DNA of 15,779 nucleotides from Bacteroidales bacterium (GTDB lineage: Bacteria; Bacteroidota; Bacteroidia; Bacteroidales; Tenuifilaceae): positions 1-15,779 of the forward strand of contig WBUV01000023.1 in the NCBI GenBank assembly GCA_008933525.1, in the 5' to 3' direction. Below the pieces are notes generated by a model. It had not been told where the DNA came from. It made no database searches and worked only from the letters and a program-made list of their open reading frames with translations. Positions 1 through 7,652 of the stretch are shown piece by piece; position 1 is the first letter of the stretch, and each line of letters begins with the position of its first letter. Made by a program: the position numbers and the translations under genes.

Positions 1-1761
1 ACTAGAACTTTGGATGGGAAACCTGGGCCAAATTATTTTCAGAACCGAACCAACTATGAGATAAAAGCAAGTTTCGACCCTCGAACAGGTGTGCTCTCGG
101 GTTCCGAAATTGTAACTCTCGATAATAACAGCCCCGATACTTTGAAGGCCTTAGTGGTACGCTTGTACCAAAATCTCTATAAACCAGAGGTCATGCGCCA
201 AACCCCTGTTGAGCCAACCGATATTGGCGTTGCTGGGGTTGATGTGCAAAAGGTAAGCATTAATGGGGTTGAGATTCCTGCAAGCAAATTGCGTTACAGA
301 GAAACCAATATGATTGTTCCAATCCCTTCCAAATTAAGTCCAAAATCGGGCCTTAAAATGGAGGTTAACTGGAAGGTAAACCTTCCGAATAAAACATTAC
401 TAAGGATGGGCCGTTACGATTCCACATCGTACTTTGTGGCTTACTGGTACCCTCAAATTGCCGTTTACGACGATATTATGGGTTGGAGCGCTGAGCCTTA
501 TACTGGACTTTATGAGTTCTATAATGAGTATGGAAATTTTGATGTACAGATAACTCTTCCAAAAGATTATATTGCCTGGGCCACTGGCGAGTTGCAGAAT
601 TCACAGGCACTTTTCACCGATGAGATAAATAAGCGAATCGATTTAGCAAAAAAATCCGATGATGTAGTAAGAATTATCACCCCCGAGGATTATCACTCAA
701 AAAAAGTGCTTAAAAATAGTTCAGAGAATACGTGGCATTTCAAAGCTAATAATGTTTCGGACTTTGCATTTGGCGTTAGCGACCACTATATCTGGGATGC
801 CACAAGTGTTGAGGTCGATTCAAAAACCAAGCGTCGCGCCATGGCTGGTCATATCTATAAAATAGACTCTAAGGCAGGCGAGGGCGTTGCGGCCATTGCC
901 CGTAGGACAATTGAGCGATTATCAACGGATTTGCTTGGCGTTCCTTACCCATACCCTCACAATACTATTTGGGAAGGCGATGGTGGAATGGAGTTCCCAA
1001 TGATGTGTAACGATGGCCCCTCGGATCAAAAAGCTTTTGAGGTTTTTGTAACCTCACACGAGGTTAGCCATAGTTATTTTCCTTTTATGGTTGGAACTAA
1101 TGAGATACTTTACGGATGGATTGATGAGGGATTAATCACTTTTATTCCTAAAGAAATTGAGAAGGAGTACGGGAACGATAATCCTCATTACTACATTAAT
1201 GCATATAGCCAGCGAACAATGGGCTCGGTAAACGATATTCCGCTTTCAGTTCCTACAACGCATCTTACTGGCGCAACCTACTTTATGCAAAACTATGGGC
1301 GTGCTGCAATCGGATTCTACTTTTTGCACGATATGTTAGGCAAGGACATGTTTCGCAAGGTATTTCAGGAATTTATTTACCGATGGGAGAGCAAGCACCC
1401 AACCCCAACCGATTTGGCTTTAACGTTGAACTCTGTTACAGGTCAAGACTGGGCATGGTATTGGAATCCTTGGTTTTACGAGAGCGGTTATGCGGATTTG
1501 GCCTTGGAGAATGTAACTGTAAAGAATAACGAGTTGAGTTTAAATGTTGCCAAAAAAGGGAAGTATCCAGTGCCTGTTAAGTTGCTAATTACTTTTACCG
1601 ATAACACTACCGAAGTGGTGTACAATTCTGCAATTGTCTGGAAAAATTCCGATAAGTGGAATTTCAAGCAAAAGTTCAGTAAGCCCATTAGCAAGGTTGA
1701 ATTAGGTGACAAGGATATTCCCGATGCGTATCTTGGAAATAATATATATTCTGCAAAGTAG
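1..1761 (+). CDS. M1-family zinc metallopeptidase (aminopeptidase), 5'-partial
   Basis: This gene enters from the left edge: the frame is open from base 1, and the TTG at 10 is only the first start-like codon, so the true start and any signal peptide lie outside the window. The family is clear. An M1 exopeptidase-type motif GGMEFP (982-999) is followed by the zinc site HEVSH (1057-1071). The third zinc ligand, Glu of WIDEG (1126-1128), comes 18 residues after the second His, the normal M1 spacing. The Tyr in QNYGRAA (1294-1296) is a candidate for the transition-state Tyr. The N-terminal beta-sandwich precedes the catalytic domain, and a short beta-rich tail ends the protein. M1 enzymes remove N-terminal residues from peptides with one Zn ion; an exported location is typical of Bacteroidota relatives but cannot be shown here. 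A terminator follows at 1791, so this is the end of its transcription unit. Family certain, substrate unknown. Confidence 0.93.
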   Translation, partial: TRTLDGKPGPNYFQNRTNYEIKASFDPRTGVLSGSEIVTLDNNSPDTLKALVVRLYQNLYKPEVMRQTPVEPTDIGVAGVDVQKVSINGVEIPASKLRYRETNMIVPIPSKLSPKSGLKMEVNWKVNLPNKTLLRMGRYDSTSYFVAYWYPQIAVYDDIMGWSAEPYTGLYEFYNEYGNFDVQITLPKDYIAWATGELQNSQALFTDEINKRIDLAKKSDDVVRIITPEDYHSKKVLKNSSENTWHFKANNVSDFAFGVSDHYIWDATSVEVDSKTKRRAMAGHIYKIDSKAGEGVAAIARRTIERLSTDLLGVPYPYPHNTIWEGDGGMEFPMMCNDGPSDQKAFEVFVTSHEVSHSYFPFMVGTNEILYGWIDEGLITFIPKEIEKEYGNDNPHYYINAYSQRTMGSVNDIPLSVPTTHLTGATYFMQNYGRAAIGFYFLHDMLGKDMFRKVFQEFIYRWESKHPTPTDLALTLNSVTGQDWAWYWNPWFYESGYADLALENVTVKNNELSLNVAKKGKYPVPVKLLITFTDNTTEVVYNSAIVWKNSDKWNFKQKFSKPISKVELGDKDIPDAYLGNNIYSAK

Positions 1762-1790
1762 ATAAAATAAAAAGTAAAGAATTATTTGAT

Positions 1791-1821
1791 AAAACCTCAA
1801 TCGATTTGATTGGGGTTTTTC
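1791..1821 (+). terminator. Intrinsic terminator of the M1 peptidase gene
   Basis: A 12-bp stem with one G-T wobble (AAAACCTCAATC at 1791-1802 and GATTGGGGTTTT at 1808-1819) closes a 5-base loop and runs into a T tract. It starts 30 bases after the TAG stop codon, so it should end the peptidase transcript. Confidence 0.85.
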
Positions 1822-1839
1822 TTTGCATTTGTGTTTTGA

Positions 1840-1851
1840 TGTTTTAAAACA
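1840..1851. repeat. 12-bp perfect palindrome TGTTTTAAAACA upstream of the acyl-CoA synthetase
   Basis: The palindrome lies about 100 bases before the synthetase start and just upstream of the candidate promoter, where a dimeric regulator could bind. The DNA is AT-rich, so a chance palindrome of this kind is plausible. No regulator can be named from the sequence. Confidence 0.25.
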
Positions 1852-1876
1852 GTTGTGAAAAATAACGAAATGGAAT

Positions 1877-1910
1877 TTTGAATGGTGGTTGCGATTGTTT
1901 TTTAACTTTC
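1877..1910 (+). promoter_or_regulatory. Candidate Bacteroidota promoter for the acyl-CoA synthetase gene
   Basis: TTTG (1877-1880) and TAACTTTC (1903-1910, one mismatch to TAnnTTTG) are separated by 22 bases. Transcription would start near 1917 and give a leader of about 33 bases to the ATG at 1950. The spacing is slightly long and the -7 element imperfect, so this is only a candidate. Confidence 0.35.
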
Positions 1911-1949
1911 TTTGCCTTAAATTACTAAACCACAAATACCTAAACACGA

Positions 1950-3737
1950 ATGAAAGAGCACTTGTATGATATGTTGATGGAGCGTGCAGAACGCTTTGGT
2001 TCGCGCGAGGTTTTTAGATTTAAAAAGACTAACAGTGCCGAGTACGGAAGTATTAGTTGGACAGAAGTGGCAGGCAAAGTAAAGGCAGTGTCAAGTGCAT
2101 TATACACTCTAGGTTTTAGGCATGGCGATAATGTTGGTATTTTTAGCGATAATAAGCCAGAATGGACAATATCTGATTTTGGCATCCTTGGAGTTCGTGG
2201 AGTTGTAGTTCCTTTTTATGCAACTTCGTCGAAACAGCAACTAAAATATATTGTCGATGAAACCAAAATGAGGTTAATTTTTGTGGGTAATCAGGAGCAG
2301 TACGAAAAGGCTTTGTGGCTTCTGGATAATACAGAGACAGTTAAAACTATTGTTGTTTACGATTCAAGTGTAATACTCAATAATGATAAATGTATTGCGT
2401 GGGATGCATTTTGTGAATTAGGAAGTAGCAACAACAATTCCGGAGTTCTTGCTGATATCATGAAAGAGGCTCAATCGGAGGATTTGGCTACAATCATATA
2501 TACATCAGGAACCACCGGAGAGCCCAAAGGCGTTATGCTTGATCATGCTACATTCTTTTATTGTTTTCAAATTCACGACGAGCGCTTAGATGTTGTTGAG
2601 AGCGATATGTCGGCGTGTTTTTTACCGCTGAGTCATGTTTTTGAGCGCACATGGACATACTTTATCCTTTACCGCGGGGCATCCAATGCATACATCGATA
2701 ATCCTAGGGAAATAGTTAAGTATTTGCCTGTAATTAAGCCAACCCTGATGTGTACAGTTCCTAGGTTTTTTGAAAAAACCTACGAGGGTATTCAACTTGA
2801 ACTTTCAAAATGGCCCACAATAAAACAAAATATATTCAACTGGGCTATTGCTGTAGGTCATAGGCGTTCCGAGTTTTTATGCAAAAACCAGAATATTCCA
2901 ACAGGGTTAAAATTCAAATATGCACTAGCCAATAAGCTTGTGCTTAAAAAGTTAAGGGGTGTTTTTGGTGGTAATATAAAGTTTATGCCTTGCGCAGGTG
3001 CCGCAATTAGTCCAAAGCTATTACGATTTTTCCATGCTGCAGGCATCTTTGTAAATTATGGATACGGTGCAACTGAAACTACAGCAACAGTGTCGTGTTT
3101 CAAGGAAAAAACATATGATTTTGATACTTGCGGATCAATTATGCCCGGTATTCAAGTTAAGATAAGCGATCAGGGAGAGATTTTAGTTAAAGGTAGTACT
3201 GTATTTAAGGGTTACTATAACAAACCGGAAGTTACCCAGAAATCGCTAATAGATGGTTGGTACCACACAGGCGATCAGGGCTTTATTACCCCTTCAGGTA
3301 ATTTGGTGATGCAGGATAGAATTAAAGATTTGATGAAGACTTCTGTGGGTAAATATGTTTCGCCACAAAAAATTGAGCTACTTTTTGGGCAAGATCCATT
3401 CATTGAGCAAGTTATTGCAATAGGCGATAACAGAAAATATGTTACTGCACTTATTGTTCCTTCGTTCGAAATGCTTAAAAAGGAGGTAGAAAAATTGGGA
3501 GTTGCCACTAGTGATAATAAGGATTTGGCAGCCAATGAGATTGTTAACGTGTTTTATACTAAAAGGTTGGAGAAAATTCAGGAAGATTTTACACCGTACG
3601 AGAAGGTTGTAAAGTTCAAACTTCTTTCAGAGCCATTTAGTATCCAAAATGGATTGCTTACCAATACTCTTAAGGTTCGCAGGAACGAACTTATAAAACT
3701 CTACAGCAGGGAGATTGAAGAAATGTACTCAGCGTGA
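1950..3737 (+). CDS. Long-chain fatty acid--CoA ligase (AMP-forming, FadD15/FAA-like)
   Basis: This 595-residue adenylate-forming enzyme activates free fatty acids to acyl-CoA through an acyl-AMP intermediate, at the cytoplasmic face of the membrane. The core motifs are in order: P-loop YTSGTTGEPKG (residues 184-194), GYGATET (371-377), YHTGDQG (438-444), the hinge region RIKDLMKTSVGKYVSPQKIE, and NTLKVRR with the candidate catalytic Lys at 575. Length and the long N-terminal part match the long-chain (FAA/FadD15) subgroup rather than short acyl-CoA synthetases. The ATG at 1950 is a good start, since the N-terminus begins directly with the family's usual helix. The gene overlaps the convergent acyltransferase gene by 9 bp, and its terminator lies inside that gene. 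The two neighbours both handle acyl groups, but opposite strands mean separate transcription. Chain-length preference cannot be read from sequence. Confidence 0.95.
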   Translation: MKEHLYDMLMERAERFGSREVFRFKKTNSAEYGSISWTEVAGKVKAVSSALYTLGFRHGDNVGIFSDNKPEWTISDFGILGVRGVVVPFYATSSKQQLKYIVDETKMRLIFVGNQEQYEKALWLLDNTETVKTIVVYDSSVILNNDKCIAWDAFCELGSSNNNSGVLADIMKEAQSEDLATIIYTSGTTGEPKGVMLDHATFFYCFQIHDERLDVVESDMSACFLPLSHVFERTWTYFILYRGASNAYIDNPREIVKYLPVIKPTLMCTVPRFFEKTYEGIQLELSKWPTIKQNIFNWAIAVGHRRSEFLCKNQNIPTGLKFKYALANKLVLKKLRGVFGGNIKFMPCAGAAISPKLLRFFHAAGIFVNYGYGATETTATVSCFKEKTYDFDTCGSIMPGIQVKISDQGEILVKGSTVFKGYYNKPEVTQKSLIDGWYHTGDQGFITPSGNLVMQDRIKDLMKTSVGKYVSPQKIELLFGQDPFIEQVIAIGDNRKYVTALIVPSFEMLKKEVEKLGVATSDNKDLAANEIVNVFYTKRLEKIQEDFTPYEKVVKFKLLSEPFSIQNGLLTNTLKVRRNELIKLYSREIEEMYSA

Positions 3738-4601
3738 TAATTTCCAGCGCCTATGTGACCAAAGCCAGTTTTCTGGCTTTTTTAGTATTACCGATTCCAG
3801 CTTGCGAGCATAGAGTTCTGTTATGACGCCTTCTCCAAGTTCTTTCGGTTTATTTGTTAATACAGTTAGTTCAACTGTATAGAATCCACGTTTTACGCGT
3901 TGAACATCAACATAAACCACCGGAAGATTATTGTTGGTCGAATGCTTTTCCAAACCATGTAGGAATGCTGTATCTCTATTAAGAAATTTAATCCAAATAG
4001 CCCTATCCTTATATCGTTTGGGCATACCTTGATCCGATGCCATTAAAAATATTGTAGGAGTTTTGCTGTACTTTTCAAAGGTTAACGAGGTTTCCTTTAT
4101 AGATGCAAGTGTAGTCCCAAAACGAGAACGACTCCATCGAACAAACCTATCAATATATACATTGTTTAATGGTTTGTAAAACGCAACGGTGTTGTAATGC
4201 GATTGTAAACTTGCCGACATGCTGCCCCATTCCCAATTGCAGTAATGGCCTGTAACTGCTATAAAACTTTGGTTTGTTGCATAAAACTGATCAAGTATTT
4301 CTGGGTTAACAATTTTATGTCTGTAAATTACTTGGTTGCGGGTCATTGTAAAGGCTTTAATGCTCTCGAGGAATATGTCAGAAAGGTTAAGGTAAAATTT
4401 CGAAACAATTTTCTTCACTTCATCTTTCGTCATTTCGGGAAAACAGCCATTTAAATTTTGAGTAACAATTCTTTTTCTGTAGCCGAAAATTCGGAACACA
4501 AAAAATTTATTAATGTATGAGAAACCATACATTACTGGGAACGGAAGTATTCCTATGAATACCACCGCAATAAAAAAAAGAAAGGCGCCAATTAGTTGCA
4601 T
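3729..4601 (-). CDS. Lipid A acyltransferase-like protein (LpxL/HtrB family)
   Basis: A 290-residue membrane-associated acyltransferase of the LpxL/HtrB family, which transfers a fatty acyl chain onto a lipid A precursor at the inner membrane. The N-terminus has one hydrophobic anchor (about residues 3-35). The catalytic HX4E motif appears as GHYCNWEW with His119 and Glu124. The C-terminus carries the family-typical ENWLWSHRRWK. I chose the ATG at 4601-4599: the frame reaches a TTG at 4637, but the 12 extra residues before the anchor are not family-like, and a candidate promoter overlaps that TTG. The stop (3729-3731) overlaps the end of the convergent acyl-CoA synthetase gene by 9 bp. The acceptor is inferred from the family; aminolipid or other acyltransferase roles in Bacteroidota cannot be excluded. 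Confidence 0.9.
   Translation of the reverse strand: MQLIGAFLFFIAVVFIGILPFPVMYGFSYINKFFVFRIFGYRKRIVTQNLNGCFPEMTKDEVKKIVSKFYLNLSDIFLESIKAFTMTRNQVIYRHKIVNPEILDQFYATNQSFIAVTGHYCNWEWGSMSASLQSHYNTVAFYKPLNNVYIDRFVRWSRSRFGTTLASIKETSLTFEKYSKTPTIFLMASDQGMPKRYKDRAIWIKFLNRDTAFLHGLEKHSTNNNLPVVYVDVQRVKRGFYTVELTVLTNKPKELGEGVITELYARKLESVILKKPENWLWSHRRWKLSR
3761..3783 (+). terminator. Intrinsic terminator of the acyl-CoA synthetase, inside the opposing gene
   Basis: A perfect 8-bp stem AAAGCCAG/CTGGCTTT with a TTTT loop (3761-3780) runs into further T bases to 3783. It begins 24 bases after the synthetase stop codon. Read on the minus strand the same hairpin is followed by GGTCACATAG rather than a T tract, so it should stop only rightward transcription. 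It lies within the last codons of the convergent acyltransferase gene. Confidence 0.8.
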
Positions 4602-4634
4602 TTTCGAGTGTGTTATAAGTCCTAAACACGGCTG

Positions 4635-4665
4635 CAAAATAGAAAATAATTATAACAATTTACAA
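4635..4665 (-). promoter_or_regulatory. Candidate promoter of the LpxL-like gene
   Basis: On the minus strand TTG (4665-4663) and TATTTTG (4641-4635) are 21 bases apart, near the Bacteroidota -33/-7 arrangement, although the -7 element has one spacer base fewer than TAnnTTTG. Transcription from here would begin downstream of the TTG at 4637, so it supports the ATG at 4601 as the translation start. Confidence 0.35.
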
Positions 4666-4860
4666 CTTATAAGAATATTTGGGAGATAGCGAAATGGACT
4701 TCTGGCAAACCTTATAACTTATCCATTAAACATTACAAAAAAATTATTCATACTTTACTCACTAGAAACTTAACCGTAAGAGAAAATAAAACTGTTAATA
4801 CTCTCATATCATGTGTTTTATTCCAAATTGAATTATGGATAAAACAATTGGTATGTTTTG

Positions 4861-4893
4861 TTGAATGAGACAATTTGATATTGGTTACTTTTG
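4861..4893 (+). promoter_or_regulatory. Promoter of the mosaic nuclease gene
   Basis: The -7 element TACTTTTG (4886-4893) matches TAnnTTTG exactly. A TTG (4861-4863) lies 22 bases upstream as -33 element, slightly longer than ideal. A start site near 4900 would give a leader of roughly 50 bases. A second, weaker pair (TTG 4828-4830 and TATGTTTTG 4852-4860) lies just upstream. Confidence 0.5.
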
Positions 4894-4953
4894 AGCCACA
4901 GATTTTTAAAATGTTTTTTACGTTAATGACTATATTTCAATAGGTTGAGGGGT

Positions 4954-7431
4954 ATGAAGAAGTTTTTTGCACTTAGTTTAATTATTTTATTGTTTGATTC
5001 ATTGTTCGGACAATTTTCCGATTCTTTTAATTACCAGGCCATTATTAGAGGCTCCAATGGTCAGGTACTTCCAAATAAACAACTATACTTAAGGGTTGGC
5101 ATACTGCAAGGAAGTATGAGTGGCAATGAGTTGCATTCTGAGGTTTTTGCAACTACTTCGAGCGAAATGGGATTGGTTAATGTAGAGATCGGAAGTGTGA
5201 ATAAACAAAGCTTTCAAAGTATTAACTGGAGCAATGCACCTTATTATTTGAAAATCGATATTGATTTAAATGATGGAAACGGCTTTCTTACAATGGGTAC
5301 ATCAAAATTGCTGTCGGTTCCATTTGCATTATTTGCAAAGAATGCCCAAAATGTAGTGGAGAACGACCCAGTTTTTTCGAATCATTCTGCTAAAAGCATT
5401 ACATCTTCTAATATTAATGCTTGGAATTCGGCTTATTCGTGGGGCGATCATTCCGATGCAGGCTATCTAAAAAATTTTAGCGAATCCGATCCGCATTTTA
5501 ATGCACACCCTGTTAAGAATATCACAAATCAAGATATTTCATCATGGAGCGAGGCCTATTCGTGGGGTGATCATTCCGATGCGGGCTATCTAAAAAATTT
5601 TAGCGAATCCGATCCGCATTTTAACGCACATCCTGTTAAGAATATCACAAATCAAGATATTTCATCATGGAGCGAGGCCTATTCGTGGGGAAATCATTCA
5701 AATGCTGGGTATTTAAAGAGTTTTACGGAGATTGATCCGGTTTTTGCATCTCATCCATCTAAAAGTATAACTGGTCCAAATATAGCCAGTTGGAATACAG
5801 CTTATAGCTGGGGAAATCATCAAGGGCTATATCGCTTGGCTTCATATGTTCCTTCGTGGACTGAGATAACCGAAAAACCAAATTTTTCAACGGTTGCAAC
5901 ATCTGGAGACTATGACGATCTCACGAATAAGCCAACTGGTAATAATGTTGGCGATATGCTTTATTGGAACGGTAGCGCTTGGGTATCAATTCCTGTTGGG
6001 CAACCCGGTCAGTATTTGCAGTTAAATTCGTCAGGTATTCCTACATGGAGCGGAGCAGCGTATGCGAGTTTAAGCACAAGTAGCGTTACAAGTATTACAT
6101 CATCTACTGCCGTGAGTGGTGGAAATATTACAACCGATGGAGGATCATCGATAACCGCTAGAGGTGTGTGCTGGAGCACTAATCCTAATCCAACTATTAA
6201 TAATTCCAAAACAAACGATGGGGTAGGAGTTGGAGCTTTTACAAGCAATATTACTGGTTTAATTGCAGGTACAACATATCATGTTCGTGCTTATGCAACA
6301 AATTCGTTTGGAACATTCTATGGCAATGATCTATCATTTACAGCTCAAATACAATTACCTTCAGTAACCACTGGAAGTGTAGCAGATATCTCAACATCAT
6401 CGGCAACATGTGCAGGAACCGTAAATTCTGCAGGTAGTTCCTCTGTTACTGAGAGAGGTATTTGCTGGGGAACATCTTCTAACCCAACAATTGCAAATTC
6501 AACAATTACAAGTGGAAATGGAACGGGTTCCTATAGTTGCAATTTAACAGGACTAACAGCAAATACAACTTATTATTACAGAGCATATGCGACTAACTCA
6601 GGAGGAACGGCCTATGGTGTTAGCATTTCATTTACTACCGCAGCTGTAACTGTTGTTGATAATTCACACATATTGCTTGGAAATCCAAGTAATGCAACGT
6701 CCGATATTGCAAATGAGAATAACTATTTAATGGAGAAAGATCAGTATTCAATATCATACAATAACTCTAAACTTACGCCTAATTGGGTTAGTTGGCATTT
6801 ATACTCGGGTGATATTGGAAGTACTTCTCGCCAGGATAATTTTAGAGCCGATACAGATTTGCCCTCAAGTTGGTATAGTGTAGGGTCGAGCGATTTTCAG
6901 TATGCAACTTATGGTTTTGACAGAGGGCATATGTGTCCAAGTGCAGATAGAACTTTAACTGTGGCTGATAATTCAGCCACCTTTTTAATGACCAATATGA
7001 TTCCACAAGCGCCAAACAATAATCAGCAAACGTGGCAGAATCTTGAGACTTACTCGAGAGCATTGGTTGATGCTGGCAATGAACTTTACATTATTAGTGG
7101 CCCACATGGTCAAGGAGGATCAAGCGCTAAGGGCACCTTTAATTCAATAAGTGTCAATTCTGGTGCAAACTCAATCACTGTTCCAAATAAGACATGGAAA
7201 ATAATAGTTGTTCTTCCTAATGGCGATAACGATTTGAGTAGAATTACAACTTCAACCAGAGTTATTGCAGTGGTTATGCCTAATGATCAAACCTGTAATA
7301 GCAAACCTTGGTACGATTACCGAGTGAGCGTTGACTCACTTGAAACCTTGACAGGTTACGATTTCCTATCGAATGTCTCAACTACAATCCAGAATTTTAT
7401 TGAGGCCAATGTCGATAATGTTACAATTTAA
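4954..7431 (+). CDS. Exported mosaic protein with C-terminal DNA/RNA non-specific endonuclease domain
   Basis: This 825-residue exported protein should cleave nucleic acid outside the cytoplasm. The ATG at 4954 is preferred to the TTG at 4945 because it begins a standard signal peptide (MKKFFALSLIILLFDSLFG, residues 1-19); GAGGGG directly upstream is too close for a normal ribosome site. In order: a Bacteroidota secreted-protein domain starting FNYQAIIRG (about 24-130); four 41-residue repeats (138-301), each with DPxF, SWxxAYSWGxH and GYL elements; a linker with TEITEKPNFS and SGDYDDLTNKP, wording typical of tail-fibre-like proteins; two FN3-like domains (about 370-567) with RGVCWST and RGICWGT; then a NUC (DRGH) endonuclease domain (about 575-825). 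Catalytic DRGH has His659, and NMIPQAPNNNQQTW supplies the metal-binding Asn, probably Asn690. No type IX secretion tail is visible. The nuclease call is firm; whether it serves defence, phosphate scavenging or DNA-matrix remodelling is unknown. Confidence 0.9.
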   Translation: MKKFFALSLIILLFDSLFGQFSDSFNYQAIIRGSNGQVLPNKQLYLRVGILQGSMSGNELHSEVFATTSSEMGLVNVEIGSVNKQSFQSINWSNAPYYLKIDIDLNDGNGFLTMGTSKLLSVPFALFAKNAQNVVENDPVFSNHSAKSITSSNINAWNSAYSWGDHSDAGYLKNFSESDPHFNAHPVKNITNQDISSWSEAYSWGDHSDAGYLKNFSESDPHFNAHPVKNITNQDISSWSEAYSWGNHSNAGYLKSFTEIDPVFASHPSKSITGPNIASWNTAYSWGNHQGLYRLASYVPSWTEITEKPNFSTVATSGDYDDLTNKPTGNNVGDMLYWNGSAWVSIPVGQPGQYLQLNSSGIPTWSGAAYASLSTSSVTSITSSTAVSGGNITTDGGSSITARGVCWSTNPNPTINNSKTNDGVGVGAFTSNITGLIAGTTYHVRAYATNSFGTFYGNDLSFTAQIQLPSVTTGSVADISTSSATCAGTVNSAGSSSVTERGICWGTSSNPTIANSTITSGNGTGSYSCNLTGLTANTTYYYRAYATNSGGTAYGVSISFTTAAVTVVDNSHILLGNPSNATSDIANENNYLMEKDQYSISYNNSKLTPNWVSWHLYSGDIGSTSRQDNFRADTDLPSSWYSVGSSDFQYATYGFDRGHMCPSADRTLTVADNSATFLMTNMIPQAPNNNQQTWQNLETYSRALVDAGNELYIISGPHGQGGSSAKGTFNSISVNSGANSITVPNKTWKIIVVLPNGDNDLSRITTSTRVIAVVMPNDQTCNSKPWYDYRVSVDSLETLTGYDFLSNVSTTIQNFIEANVDNVTI
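5365..5856 (+). repeat. Four in-frame tandem repeats, 123 bp (41 codons) each
   Basis: Units begin at 5365, 5488, 5611 and 5734, all at Asp-Pro codons. The marker WG(D/N)H recurs at an exact 123-base period. The copies 5434-5556 and 5557-5679 differ at only four bases, all synonymous third positions (GGC/GGT, GCA/GCG, AAT/AAC, CAC/CAT), so the middle of the array is a very recent duplication. Units 1 and 4 are more diverged, and unit 4 loses the GYL ending. Confidence 0.95.
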
Positions 7432-7494
7432 TTATTGATTTCTTTTTTGTTTTCCACAGAAAACATTATTAAGAAATTGTTATCAGTCAGTTTG

Positions 7495-7516
7495 CTTTTG
7501 CCGGAATATTTACCGG
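7495..7516. repeat. Imperfect inverted repeat in the nuclease-lipoprotein gap
   Basis: CTTTTGCCGG and CCGGAAAAG pair with one bulged G around AATATTTA. No T tract follows, so it is a poor intrinsic terminator. It may end the nuclease mRNA or be incidental. Apart from this and the promoter at 7587 the gap holds nothing recognisable. Confidence 0.3.
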
Positions 7517-7586
7517 AAAAGTATCATTATATAACTTAATGAGCCATTCAATTTCCATTTCTGATATCTATTCAAATTTAAAAACA

Positions 7587-7618
7587 TTTGACATTAAACA
7601 CGTTATTTAATATATTTG
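7587..7618 (+). promoter_or_regulatory. Textbook Bacteroidota promoter for the lipoprotein gene
   Basis: TTTG (7587-7590), 20 bases, then TATATTTG (7611-7618): both elements and the spacing fit the Bacteroidota sigma-ABfr consensus. Transcription should begin near 7625, leaving a leader of about 28 bases. The lipoprotein therefore probably has its own transcript rather than depending on the nuclease gene. Confidence 0.7.
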
Positions 7619-7652
7619 GTTTTCATCAATAACTACTTAATGCCCTATCGGA

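Larger units (their letters stand above)
4602..4953. other. Divergent intergenic region with promoters at each end
   Basis: This 352-base AT-rich gap separates the leftward acyltransferase gene from the rightward nuclease gene. The left end holds the candidate acyltransferase promoter and the right end the nuclease promoter. Between about 4670 and 4850 I see no open frame with coding character, no RNA gene and no strong hairpin; the only repeat is an 8-bp inverted repeat AATAAAAC/GTTTTATT (4785-4792, 4815-4822) that could be chance. Confidence 0.5.

Noticed and set aside
634..647. CGAATCGATTTAGC inside the M1 peptidase gene, similar to the candidate LacI operator
   Set aside because: It is coding sequence (Arg-Ile-Asp-Leu), not symmetric over the full length, and far from the locus.
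4602..4637. TTG at 4637 as the start of the acyltransferase gene
   Set aside because: It adds 12 residues ahead of the membrane anchor that are unlike the family and lies within the candidate promoter; ATG at 4601 fits better.
4785..4822. 8-bp inverted repeat AATAAAAC/GTTTTATT in the divergent gap
   Set aside because: Short, widely spaced and AT-only apart from one base; expected by chance in this composition.
4945..4953. TTG at 4945 as the start of the nuclease gene
   Set aside because: The ATG at 4954 begins a clean signal peptide; the upstream start adds only three residues and has no better ribosome site.
5365..5856. Regular repeats as a possible CRISPR array
   Set aside because: The period is 123 bp, with no unique spacers, and the repeats are in-frame protein code.
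7455..7470. GTTTTC/GAAAAC hairpin after the nuclease gene as terminator
   Set aside because: Only 6 bp, AT-rich and not followed by a T tract.
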